DNA of 64,000 bases, from NCBI RefSeq assembly GCF_000009625.1, contig NC_002678.2:682001-746000 (forward strand). The letters run 5' to 3'. A model generated the notes under the pieces. It was not told where the DNA came from, did not search any database, and was given only the letters and a program-made list of their open reading frames with translations. Both the position numbers and the translations under genes were made by a program. The stretch is from Mesorhizobium japonicum MAFF 303099 (GTDB taxonomy: Bacteria; Pseudomonadota; Alphaproteobacteria; Rhizobiales; Rhizobiaceae). Below are positions 7,256 through 16,500 of this stretch, piece by piece. Within the stretch, counting starts at the first letter, position 1, and every line of letters begins with the position of its first letter.

Positions 7256-8857
7256 TCAAGGGTTCAGCTTCGCACCGGCTCCGCCATTGTCGCTGCTACC
7301 ACCATTGGCGTCGCCACCGCCACTATTGGCGCCGCCGCCATTGTCACCGCCGCTGCTGTCGTCCGCGCCGTCACCGCCGTCACCGCCATCGCCGCCGTCG
7401 TCCACCGCCGGATCGGCGGGCTTCAGCATGACGCCGTTGACGGTGACCGAGCCGTCGGCCTTGGTGCTGACGGCCCATTCCAGCCGGCCGTCCGGCAGCG
7501 TCTTGGCAAAACCCTTGGCCATGAGGGCGACAGGCACATACTGCCCGACCTCCGGCTCCGCCTTTGCCGCTTCCTGCAGATGTGCCATGATCTTGTCGAA
7601 GCCGGCGACATCGACGGTGAGATTTGCATCGGGTTTCTGGCCGAAGCTCGTCATCTCGCCTTCCAGCGCGATCTCCATGTCCTTGTTCTTCACAACGCTG
7701 TGGCCGATCATGACCTTCGGCGCCTTGGCGAGAAAGTCGGCTTTGAGCTGGTCGCCGAACTCGGCCGACAGCGGCGGATCCTGATTGAGATCAAAGGCTT
7801 CGATCGCCTTCTTCGCCATGCTGTCGAGATCGATATTGGCACCACCGAAGTTCAGGTCGATATCGGTGGGCAGCAACGCCACGCTCCAGCTCGGCAAAAG
7901 CTGCTGCGGCACGGTCAGCCCCGACGCTTTGATGCCGTAGGTGACCTTGCCGCTCTGGGAAACGCCGTCGCTGCCGAACACGGTGCTGAGCTGGGTTGCC
8001 CCGAAAGTACCGATCGGGCTGTCGACCGCGAAATCCTTGAAGCCATAGGTGCCGTCGATGCGCTCCCACACCGGCAGCGCAGCGCGTAGAAGCGACTTGA
8101 GCTGCGCCTGGTTGGCCTCCAGCGTCTTCTCGTCCTCATTGGCCACGGCAAATGCCAGGAGGTCGAGCAGCGGCCTTGTCTGCACGCCCTTGCCGCTGGC
8201 TTCCACCGACAGTTCCGGCGACTTGATGGTGACCGGAAAATTCAGCCCGTTCTCGGGATCGTCCAGTTTGATCGCCTCGACGAAATTCGAAATCTTCTGC
8301 GACATCGTGAAATCGACGCCGCCATTGGCAGCCTTGGTGGCGGCGATGGTCGCGGTGCCGGCGCCAGTGCTGGCCTCCATCTGCTGCTTGGCGTCCTTCG
8401 ATGCCATCGTCATGCCGGCCAGCGAACTGGTGCCGCTGATGAAGGCCGCCAGATTGGGATCGTAGACGCCGGAACCCTTGCCGTCCTTGATCGAAAACTG
8501 TGTGCTTTGCAGCCCCTCGGGCCCGGTGAACTCGAAGGATCCGCTTTGCGAAAAATCTATCGAGACATCCCAGGTCCCGTCGCTGCGCGGCTTCACCAGC
8601 AGGGCGTAGGGAGCGAAGTCGAGTTTCACCTTTCCCTGCTCGGGAAACGTCGCGGCAAGCGCCTTGACATCGAACGCGATCTTGTAGGCGCCGCCTTCGA
8701 CCGAAACCTTCAGAATGCCCTTGTCGAACGCCTGTTTGCCGACATAGCGTGACAGGTCATCGGACAATTGCTTGGCGCCCTGGCTGTCGACGGCCTGGCC
8801 GAAAGCGGGCGCGCTGAACAGAAGCGCGGTAAAGGCAACTGGCAACATACGGTTCAC
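7256..8857 (-). CDS. Exported protein with Gly/Asp/Asn-rich C-terminal tail
   Basis: About 533 residues. The chosen start is GTG 8857, with GGAG 7 nt upstream; an ATG three codons further in also works. The N-terminus is a Sec signal peptide (MLPVAFTALLFSAPAFGQA-V). The body is a long beta-rich domain without recognisable catalytic motifs. The last 45 residues or so are low complexity (repeats of GGDGGDG, then GGGAN/GGSSDN) and rich in Asp and Gly, which could bind Ca2+ or serve as a flexible linker. A periplasmic or surface location is inferred from the signal. I cannot assign a family with confidence. It has no clear operon partners. Confidence 0.7.
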   Translation of the reverse strand: MNRMLPVAFTALLFSAPAFGQAVDSQGAKQLSDDLSRYVGKQAFDKGILKVSVEGGAYKIAFDVKALAATFPEQGKVKLDFAPYALLVKPRSDGTWDVSIDFSQSGSFEFTGPEGLQSTQFSIKDGKGSGVYDPNLAAFISGTSSLAGMTMASKDAKQQMEASTGAGTATIAATKAANGGVDFTMSQKISNFVEAIKLDDPENGLNFPVTIKSPELSVEASGKGVQTRPLLDLLAFAVANEDEKTLEANQAQLKSLLRAALPVWERIDGTYGFKDFAVDSPIGTFGATQLSTVFGSDGVSQSGKVTYGIKASGLTVPQQLLPSWSVALLPTDIDLNFGGANIDLDSMAKKAIEAFDLNQDPPLSAEFGDQLKADFLAKAPKVMIGHSVVKNKDMEIALEGEMTSFGQKPDANLTVDVAGFDKIMAHLQEAAKAEPEVGQYVPVALMAKGFAKTLPDGRLEWAVSTKADGSVTVNGVMLKPADPAVDDGGDGGDGGDGADDSSGGDNGGGANSGGGDANGGSSDNGGAGAKLNP

Positions 8858-8942
8858 GGGAAGTCTCCGTTGGATCGAAAAGGCAAAAATCGTTTCATAC
8901 TTCTGGTAGGCAAATACCATCACAACTGCAAGATGATGACAG

Positions 8943-9530
8943 TCAGGCAATCGGCTTCAGCACCAGCCGCATAAGCGGCCGGCCAGCCTTGCGTTCCACC
9001 AGCCTCTCGAACCCGGCCTTCTCGAACACTCCCGACGAGCCGACGAACAGGCCGATCGAGCGCGAATCGCGCGACAAGTCGATCGGGCAGGCCTCGACAA
9101 GCCGTGCTCCGTTGCTGCGGGCGAAATCGATGCCGCCTTCGACGAGGCGATGCGTGATGCCCCGGCCCCGCGCCTTGGCGCGGATGAAGAAGCAGGAGAT
9201 CGCCCAGACCGCCGGATCGGAAGCGTCGGCGGGATCGATCGGCGCCGAGCCCCTGCCCTTGTTGTTCCATTCGGGCACATCGGCGCGCGGCCCGATCTGC
9301 ATCCAGCCAACCGCCTTGCCATCCTCGAAGGCCAGCAGGCCGGGCGGCGGGCCGGCCTCGATGCGCGCCTTGATATGATCCTTGTTGCGTTCGCGGCTGC
9401 TCTCGCGCCGCGCCGCCGGTGCCAGCCGGAAATGTGTGCACCAGCAGCCGTAGCAGGCACCCTGTTTGCCGAAAAGGTCCTCGAAATCAGGCCAGAGCTC
9501 AGGCACCAGCGGTACTATGGTCGTGCTCAT
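8943..9530 (-). CDS. GNAT-family N-acetyltransferase
   Basis: 195 residues. The acetyl-CoA-binding loop is in [20 protein letters not shown] (R-x-x-G-x-G/A type), and the C-terminal [11 protein letters not shown] helix is typical of GNAT enzymes. A Cys-rich stretch near the N-terminus ([10 protein letters not shown]) is a feature of one rhizobial subgroup. The ATG at 9530 has GGAGAA 5 nt upstream. It is divergent from dinB with 78 bp between them. The substrate is unknown. Confidence 0.85.
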   Translation of the reverse strand: MSTTIVPLVPELWPDFEDLFGKQGACYGCWCTHFRLAPAARRESSRERNKDHIKARIEAGPPPGLLAFEDGKAVGWMQIGPRADVPEWNNKGRGSAPIDPADASDPAVWAISCFFIRAKARGRGITHRLVEGGIDFARSNGARLVEACPIDLSRDSRSIGLFVGSSGVFEKAGFERLVERKAGRPLMRLVLKPIA

Positions 9531-9587
9531 ACGGTTCTCCCCAGGCCAAGCTTGTCGCTGACCCTGCACTGTCGTACCATTGCCTCT

Positions 9588-9602
9588 GTTCTCTTTATGT
9601 TC
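9588..9602 (+). promoter_or_regulatory. LexA (SOS) box upstream of dinB
   Basis: GTTC (9588-9591), seven bases, then GTTC (9599-9602). This is an exact match to the alphaproteobacterial LexA direct repeat GTTC-N7-GTTC. It ends 6 nt before the preferred dinB start at 9609, in the short divergent gap to the GNAT gene. SOS induction of dinB is expected. The box covers an alternative ATG at 9597, which argues against that start. Confidence 0.78.
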
Positions 9603-9608
9603 GCAGTG

Positions 9609-10925
9609 ATGGCGGCCCCTGTCAACAATCCCGATCACGGTTTTTGCCGTGACTGCCTGACGTTTCAGCGCAGTGAAACGCGCCGCTGCGAGCGCTGCGG
9701 CAGCCCTCGCCTTGCCCGTCATCCCGAGCTCTACCGTCTGCATCTGGCCCATATCGATTGCGACGCCTTCTACGCGGCGATCGAAAAGCGCGACAACCCG
9801 GCGCTCAAGGACAAGCCGCTGATCATCGGCGGCGGCAAGCGCGGGGTCGTCTCCACCGCTTGCTACATCGCCCGCATCCGGGGCGTGCGCTCCGCCATGC
9901 CGATGTTCAAGGCGCTCGAGGCCTGCCCCGAGGCGGTCGTGATCCCGCCCAACATGGAAAAATATGTGCGTGTCGGCCGCGAGGTGCGCGCCATGATGCA
10001 GACGCTGACGCCGCTGGTCGAGCCGCTGTCGATCGACGAGGCGTTTCTCGATTTCGCCGGCACCGAACGGTTGCACGGCCAGCCGCCGGCCGTGGTGCTG
10101 GCGCGCTTCGCACTGGCCGTCGAGAAAGAGATCGGCATCACCGTTTCGGCGGGCCTCTCCTATTGCAAATTCCTCGCCAAGATCGCATCCGATTTCCGCA
10201 AACCACGCGGCTTTTCGGTCATTGGCGAGGCCGAGGCGGTGGGCTTCCTGGCGACGAAGCCGGTGACGATGATCTGGGGCGTCGGCAAGGCGTTCAACGC
10301 CACGCTGGAACGCGACGGCATCCGCACCATCGGTCAGCTTCAAACGATGGAACGTGGCGACCTGATGCGCCGCTATGGCGTGATGGGCGACCGGCTCTAC
10401 CGGCTTTCGCGTGGTGAGGACGTTCGCCGCGTCGACCCCGACCAGGATGCCAAAAGCGTATCGGCCGAAACCACCTTCGACACCGACATCGCATCGTTGG
10501 ACGAGCTGGTCTCGGTGCTGAGAGGGCTTTCGGAAAAGGTCTCGGCGCGGCTGAAAAAGTCGGGCATTGCCGGGCGCACCGTGGTGCTGAAGCTGAAGAC
10601 CCAGGATTTCAAGCTGCGCACGCGAAACCGCCAGCTCGGCGATCCGACAAGGCTCGCGGACCGTATCTTTCAGGCCGGGGTCGAGCTTCTACGCAAGGAA
10701 ACGGACGGAACGAAATTTCGATTGCTCGGCATCGGCGTCAGCGACCTCTCCGACGACGACAAGGCCGACCCGCCGGATCTGGTCGACGTCCAGTCGCGCA
10801 AGCGCGCCATGGCCGAAGGCGCCATCGATGCGCTGCGCGACAAGTTCGGCCGCAAGGCGGTGGAAACCGGCTATACGTTCGGCAGGGGCCGCGACGCCCA
10901 TCCGCCGGAGCCGCTGGAAGACTAA
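9609..10925 (+). CDS. dinB: DNA polymerase IV (Y-family), zinc-ribbon form
   Basis: 438 residues. An N-terminal extension carries a Cys4 zinc-ribbon pattern (CRDC...CERC). It is followed by the Y-family polymerase: palm motif [19 protein letters not shown], the catalytic SIDEAFLD motif near residue 140, the helix-hairpin-helix thumb around [17 protein letters not shown] and the little-finger domain. It performs error-prone translesion synthesis. The start is placed at ATG 9609, just after a perfect LexA box; an ATG at 9597 would lie inside the box. The zinc-ribbon extension is typical of rhizobial DinB but absent from E. coli DinB. A half copy of an inverted-repeat element follows the stop codon. 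Confidence 0.93.
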   Translation: MAAPVNNPDHGFCRDCLTFQRSETRRCERCGSPRLARHPELYRLHLAHIDCDAFYAAIEKRDNPALKDKPLIIGGGKRGVVSTACYIARIRGVRSAMPMFKALEACPEAVVIPPNMEKYVRVGREVRAMMQTLTPLVEPLSIDEAFLDFAGTERLHGQPPAVVLARFALAVEKEIGITVSAGLSYCKFLAKIASDFRKPRGFSVIGEAEAVGFLATKPVTMIWGVGKAFNATLERDGIRTIGQLQTMERGDLMRRYGVMGDRLYRLSRGEDVRRVDPDQDAKSVSAETTFDTDIASLDELVSVLRGLSEKVSARLKKSGIAGRTVVLKLKTQDFKLRTRNRQLGDPTRLADRIFQAGVELLRKETDGTKFRLLGIGVSDLSDDDKADPPDLVDVQSRKRAMAEGAIDALRDKFGRKAVETGYTFGRGRDAHPPEPLED

Positions 10926-10936
10926 GAACACCGGAT

Positions 10937-10958
10937 GTGTTGAGATTCAGGTCAGGCC
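10937..10958. repeat. Half copy of the TTGAGATTCAGGT inverted-repeat element
   Basis: TGTTGAGATTCAGGTCAGGCC (minus one end base) is nearly identical to the left end of the element at 17217-17354. No right end follows: the sequence runs directly into the 3' end of the minus-strand gene, whose stop begins at 10960. It looks like a truncated copy between the convergent dinB and exported-protein genes. Confidence 0.6.
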
Positions 10959-10959
10959 G

Positions 10960-11466
10960 TCAGGTGCGCGACAGATCGATCCTGCTCATCACCACGTTCT
11001 TGCCGGTTTTCGGATCGGTATCGGTCACCGTCAGCCGGATGCCGTTCTCGCCTCGCTTCTCAACCGTCATCCGCGCCTTGCGATCGCCATTGATTTCCTG
11101 AGCCCATTGGATGCCAAGGTTGATCGCGTTGCCCGAACGGCTGCCGTTCAGCTGCGCCGGCCCAGTGCGGGACCCGACATAGACGCCGCTGTATTTGGCA
11201 CCCGTGACGTTCAACTTGGCGCTGATGGCCCGCGTCACCAAAATGAGACCGCGGCAACTGCCATCCAGCGAGAGCGAGGTTGAGGTTGCGTTCGACTTGA
11301 AGCTGCAGGAAACATTGACGTTCGGCACATCCGAGGTCACCTGGACAGTGCCCTTGCCGGCAAAATTGCCCTTGAATGACTGGAGAAACTTGGTCTCGTC
11401 GGCATGTGCCGTGCCTGCCGCTACCAATAGACAGCCGGCGAGCGCAAATTGCGCGAATGGTCTCAT
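10960..11466 (-). CDS. Small exported protein of unknown function
   Basis: 168 residues. The signal peptide runs MRPFAQFALAGCLLVAAGTA to HADE; the mature part is a predicted beta-sandwich (GNFAGKGTVQVTSDVPNVNV, then SRSGNAINLGIQWAQEI and RMTVEKRGENGIRLTVTD). The ATG at 11466 has AAGGAGAA 6 nt upstream. Periplasmic location is inferred. No catalytic residues or named domain are apparent. It is convergent with dinB, and a half repeat abuts its stop codon. Confidence 0.75.
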   Translation of the reverse strand: MRPFAQFALAGCLLVAAGTAHADETKFLQSFKGNFAGKGTVQVTSDVPNVNVSCSFKSNATSTSLSLDGSCRGLILVTRAISAKLNVTGAKYSGVYVGSRTGPAQLNGSRSGNAINLGIQWAQEINGDRKARMTVEKRGENGIRLTVTDTDPKTGKNVVMSRIDLSRT

Positions 11467-11662
11467 CGAAGTTCTCCTTGTCGATACCGGAAAGGCAAGA
11501 CGTCCTGCAAAGCACGGCCGAATATCGGGACTCAACGCCCACTGCCCTATCAGGTTCCGCCCGCAACATGGCCGTCTTGCAACATCACGCCATTGCAACT
11601 GGCCCAGAAGAATGGAGCGACTAGCGATTGCGGCAAAAGCCCCGGCCTGCGAGATAGCTGCC

Positions 11663-12544
11663 ATGGCACCCACCCCCTCGATCCCCAAGGCCGCGTTCTG
11701 GATGGCGCTGTCGATTAGCTCTTTCCTGGCGATGTCGGTCGCCGGCCGCGCCACCACAGCCGAACTCAACGTCTTCCAGGTGCTGGAACTGCGCTCGGTG
11801 ATCGGCTTCTTCATCCTCTTGCCGCTGGTGCTGACGAGCGGCGGCTTCGCGGCGATGCGCACGCAGCGTCCCCTCGCCCATATCGCCCGCAACGTCGTCC
11901 ACTATAGTGGGCAGGCGGCATGGCTCTACGCCTTGACGCTGATCCCGCTGGCGGTGCTCATCTCGATCGAATTCACCACGCCGATCTGGACGGCGATCCT
12001 GGCGGTGACTTTTCTTGGCGAAAGGCTGAGCCGGCCGAAACTGGCGGCTGTCGGGCTCGGGCTGATCGGCGTGGTGGTCATCGTCCGTCCAGGCGTCGAC
12101 GCGGTCGATCCCGGACATCTGGTCGTGCTGGGCGCCGCGGTCTGTTTCGGCATCTCGCTGGTGCTGGTCAAATCGCTGACGCGCACCGACAGCGTCGTGC
12201 GCATCATCTTCTGGATGCTGATCATCCAGTCGGCGCTCGGCCTCGTCCCCGCGCTCTACGTGTGGCGCACGCCATCGCTCGAACTGTGGCCCTGGATCCT
12301 GCTGATCGCATTCACCGGCATGTCGTCGCATTTCTGCATGGCCCGCGCGCTCACCTATGCCGACGCCACCGTCATCTCGCCAATGGATTTCCTGCGGGTG
12401 CCCTTGTCGGCGCTGGTCGGCTGGCTGCTTTATCACGAGCAGATCGACGCTTTCACCGCTGGCGGCGCGCTGCTGATCCTGATGGGCAATCTCCTCAATC
12501 TGCAGCGCAAACCGGTGCAGCCGGCTGAAGTGGCGGCATCGTAG
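11663..12544 (+). CDS. DMT-superfamily (EamA) transporter
   Basis: 293 residues with ten hydrophobic helices and two EamA repeats (roughly residues 10-140 and 150-285), the standard length for the family. The first repeat ends TPIWTAILAVTFLGERLSRP. The second includes DATVISPMDFLRVPLSALVG and the terminal ILMGNLLNL helix. It probably exports small metabolites across the inner membrane; the substrate is unknown. ATG 11663 is preferred because it puts helix 1 near the N-terminus; an in-frame ATG at 11612 also exists. The gene ends 9 bp before a complete inverted-repeat element. Confidence 0.88.
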   Translation: MAPTPSIPKAAFWMALSISSFLAMSVAGRATTAELNVFQVLELRSVIGFFILLPLVLTSGGFAAMRTQRPLAHIARNVVHYSGQAAWLYALTLIPLAVLISIEFTTPIWTAILAVTFLGERLSRPKLAAVGLGLIGVVVIVRPGVDAVDPGHLVVLGAAVCFGISLVLVKSLTRTDSVVRIIFWMLIIQSALGLVPALYVWRTPSLELWPWILLIAFTGMSSHFCMARALTYADATVISPMDFLRVPLSALVGWLLYHEQIDAFTAGGALLILMGNLLNLQRKPVQPAEVAAS

Positions 12545-12552
12545 CGCCCGTT

Positions 12553-12720
12553 AGGTGTATTGAGATTCAGGTCAACCGAGTCGAGAACGGTAGGTTCCGA
12601 GAACCGGAACGGAGCGTACATTTTGGTACGTGAGTACAGTTCTACTGCAACGCAGTAGAACGGGGAAAGCGCAGGAAGCTGCCGTTCGCAGGCCGGCATC
12701 ACCTGAATATCAATGCACCT
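12553..12720. repeat. 168-bp inverted-repeat element, full copy with inner hairpin
   Basis: The ends are 22-bp inverted repeats with three mismatches: AGGTGTATTGAGATTCAGGT (12553 on) and, reversed, AGGTGCATTGATATTCAGGT (12720 back). Internal GGAGCGTAC-TTTT-GTACGTGAG sequence is shared with the copy at 17217-17354. This copy has an extra perfect hairpin, GTTCTACTGC-AAC-GCAGTAGAAC at 12639-12661. The element fills the whole gap between the convergent EamA and channel genes and overlaps the channel's TAG stop by 2 nt. No ORF or transposase is inside. Confidence 0.75.
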
Positions 12721-13522
12721 AGTCGCCTTCGTTCGGTATGTTGAGAACATGCCCGCAGGCCTTGCAGTGCACGGCATCCGGTTCATGCCGCTGCAGCACG
12801 CATTGCGGACAGGGGAAGAACACCTTGGCCGGCCGAAACATCGCCTGCGCCAGCCTGACGAACAGCGATATGCCGATGATCATGGTGACGATCGCCGTCA
12901 GCTTTCCAGCCATTCCCGGCAGCACGATGTCGCCGAAGCCGGTCGTCGTCACCGTGGCGACGGTGAAATAAAGCGCGTCGATGTAGTTTTCCAGCCCGGC
13001 GCCATTGCGGAAGAAGAAGGTGTAGACGAAGCCGGTGATGACGAACAGAAACGTCAAAAGGTTGATGACCGCATGGCTTGCCTCGCGCCAGGGTCTAAGG
13101 CCGCGCATCTCGAAATGCCGCCAGATCGAACCGCTGCGCGATAGCGACCACAGCCGCAGGATGCGCAGGAAACCGAGATTGGCGAGCGCCGTCGGCATCA
13201 GCAGCGTCAACAGGATGAAGACATCCACCCAGGAGGTCGGCTGCTTCATCAGGCGCAGCATGTCGTTGGAGGCCAGCAGCCTGGCGATCAGATCGGCGCC
13301 GACGAGCGCCGCCACCGCATAATCCAGCCACAGGAACGAGGCCGATTGCTGGATGACGGGTGTAGCGATGAAGAAGCCGATGATGGCCAGATCTATGACG
13401 ATTGCCGCAACCTGAAACCGGAAGGCAGCAGCAGTGCGCCCGTGATAGAGCCTGCGCAGCGTGTCGCGCAGCCGCGCCATCGCGGAACGATCCGGTGATG
13501 CCCGCTTGTCCGCGGCCTTCAT
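12719..13522 (-). CDS. Voltage-gated-type potassium channel with C-terminal zinc ribbon
   Basis: 267 residues with a six-helix ion-channel layout. A sensor-like region contains a basic segment (FLRILRLWSLSRSGSIWRHF). It is followed by S5, the pore helix and the selectivity filter TVTTTGFGDI near residue 200, then S6. The cytoplasmic tail ends in a CPQC...CKACGH Cys4 zinc-ribbon module, an unusual appendage for a small channel. K+ conductance is inferred from TTGFGD. It is convergent with the EamA transporter, with the repeat element between them. Confidence 0.85.
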   Translation of the reverse strand: MKAADKRASPDRSAMARLRDTLRRLYHGRTAAAFRFQVAAIVIDLAIIGFFIATPVIQQSASFLWLDYAVAALVGADLIARLLASNDMLRLMKQPTSWVDVFILLTLLMPTALANLGFLRILRLWSLSRSGSIWRHFEMRGLRPWREASHAVINLLTFLFVITGFVYTFFFRNGAGLENYIDALYFTVATVTTTGFGDIVLPGMAGKLTAIVTMIIGISLFVRLAQAMFRPAKVFFPCPQCVLQRHEPDAVHCKACGHVLNIPNEGD

Positions 13523-13574
13523 GCCGATCGCGATGACATGGGCGGCATGTGCCGACGCCTGCCAAGGGCGGGGA

Positions 13575-16500
13575 TCACACCAGTTCCACTTCGACCACGC
13601 CGGGTACCGCGCGCATCGCCGAGGCGATCTGCGGCGAAACGCGGTAGCCGCCTTGCAAGGCGATCTCGACCTCGCCCTGGGCCTCTTCCTTTATAACGAT
13701 GATGCTCACCTGACTTTCACCGCGCTGGGTGAGCTGGGATTGGATTATCGAGGCGGGTCCCTCGTTCCTGACGAAAATGCGCAGCGCTTTCTGGATGCGG
13801 CTTGCCTCCTCCTCCAGCGACTGCACCGAGTTGATCCGTAAATTGACACCCTCGGGCCTGTCCTCCGCCGCGACGGTGATGACGACGGAGCGGCCGGCTT
13901 CCAGCAGGTCACGATACTGCGCCAACGCTTCTGAAAACAGCACGGCCTCGTACTGGCCGGAAGTATCGGAAAAGGCCACCACGCCCATCTTGTTGCCGGT
14001 GCGCGTCTTGCGCTCCTGCTTGCTGGTCACCGTGCCGGCGAGGCGGCCGGCAGAAGCGCCGCGTTTGACGGCGGCCGAAAACTCCGCCCAGTTCTGCACC
14101 CGCATCTTCTGCAAGGCCGCCTTGTATTCGTCGAGCGGATGGGCCGAGAGATAGAAGCCGACGACCTGGAATTCGCGGTGCAGCCGGTCGGCGGCGAGCC
14201 ATGGATCTGTCGCCGGCAGGTTCAGCGCCTGCGACTGAGCGCCCAGCGAGGCGCCGAAAATATCGGCCTGGCCGGAAACAGCATTCTGCTGGGCGAGCGA
14301 CGCCAGCCCCATCATCCGTTCGACGCCAGCCATCATCTGGGCGCGGTCGTGGCCGAAGCAGTCGAGCGCACCGGCCATGATCAGGCTTTCGAAGACGCGC
14401 TTGCCGACGATCTTGGGGTCGACCCGCTCGCAGAAATCGGCAAGATTCTTGAACGGCTTTTCGCCGCGCACGGCAACGATGTGCTCGACCGCCGCGTCGC
14501 CGACGCCCTTGAGCGCGGCCATCGAATAATAGATGCGGTTCTCGCCGACCTCGAAGGGTCGGAAGCTGGTCATCACCGATGGCGCCAGAACCTCGATGCC
14601 AAGGCGCAGCGCGTCCTGGCGGAAGTCGGCAAGCTTGTCGGTATTTCCCATGTCGAGGGTCATCGACGCCGCCAGGAACTCGACCGGGTAGTGAGCCTTG
14701 AGATAGGCGGTCTGGTACGAGACCACGGCGTAGGCGGCGGCGTGCGACTTGTTGAAGCCATAGTCGGCGAATTTGGCCAGCAGGTCGAAAATGAAGTCGG
14801 CTTGCGGCTTGCTGACACCGCGCTCGACCGCACCCGAGACAAAGCGCTCGCGCTGCTTGTCCATCTCGGCGCGGATCTTCTTGCCCATGGCGCGGCGCAG
14901 AAGGTCGGCCTCGCCGAGCGAATAGCCGGACAGCTCCTGCGCGATCTGCATCACCTGTTCCTGGTAAACGATAACGCCTTGCGTCTCCTTCACCAGATGG
15001 TCGATCTTGGGATGGATCGAGGCCATCTCCTCCTCGCCATGCTTTCTGGCGTTGTAGGTCGGGATGTTCTCCATCGGGCCCGGCCGGTAGAGGGCGACGA
15101 GCGCGATGATGTCCTCGATGCAGTCGGGCCGCATGCCGATCAGCGCCTTGCGCATGCCGGCACTTTCCACCTGGAACACGCCGACCACCTCGCCGCGCGA
15201 CAGCATGGCGTAAGTTTCGGGGTCGTCGAGCGGGATCGTCGCCAGGTCGATGTCGATGCCACGCCGGCGGATCAGCTTGACCGCCGTCTCCAGCACGGTC
15301 AGCGTCTTCAGGCCGAGGAAGTCGAACTTCACCAGCCCGGCCTGCTCGACATATTTCATGTTGAACTGGGTGACCGGCATGTCCGAGCGCGGATCGCGGT
15401 ACATCGGCACCAGTTCCGACAAAGGCCGGTCGCCGATGACGATGCCGGCGGCGTGCGTCGAGGCATGGCGATAGAGGCCTTCCAGCTTCTGCGCCATGTC
15501 GAGCAGCGTCTGGACGATCGGCTCCTTCTCGGCCTCTTCGGCAAAGCGCGGCTCGTTGGCGATGGCGTCCGCGAGCTTGACCGGATTTGCCGGGTTCTGC
15601 GGCACCATCTTGGACAGCTTGTCGACCTGGCCGTAGGGCATCTGCAGTACGCGGCCGACGTCGCGCAGCACGGCGCGGGCCTGCAGCGTACCGAAGGTGA
15701 TGATCTGGCCGACCTGGTCGCGGCCGTATTTCTGCTGGACGTAGCGGATCACCTCTTCGCGGCGATCCTGGCAGAAGTCGATGTCGAAGTCGGGCATCGA
15801 CACGCGGTCGGGATTGAGGAAGCGCTCGAACAGCAGCGAGAAGCGCAGCGGATCGATGTCGGTGATGGTCGTCGAATAGGCGACCAGCGACCCGGCGCCC
15901 GAACCACGGCCCGGTCCGACCGGAATGCCTTGCGCCTTGGCCCATTTGATGAAGTCGGCAACGATCAGGAAGTAGCCCGGAAATTTCATCTTCTCGATGA
16001 TGCCGAGCTCGAATTCGAGCCGCTCCCGATATTGCTCGACCGTGTAGCCCGGCGTTGGCCCGTGCAGCGCAAGCCGCGCGTCGAGCCCCTCGCGCGCCTG
16101 GCGTGCGAGTTCCGCCGCCTCGGCCTTTTCGGCCGCATCCTTGTCGGAGGCATCTCCGCCGGTGAAGCGCGGCAGGATCGGGCTGCGGGTTTTTGGATAA
16201 TAGGAACAGCGCAGCGCGATTTCGACCGTGTTGTCGATCGCTTCCGGCAGGTCGGCGAACAATTGCGCCATTTCGGCCTGGCTGCGCAGGAAATTGTCCG
16301 GCGACAGCCGGCGGCGAGTGTCGACGGCGACGACGGAGCCCTCGGCAATGGCGATCAGCGCGTCATGCGCCTCATAATCGTCGCGCGACGAGAAGAAGGC
16401 TTCGTTGGTGGCGACAAGCGGAAGTTCGTGCGCATAGGCGAGATCGATCGTCTGATGCTCGATGACCCGGTCGTAGCCCGCGACCCGGTCCAATTCGACA

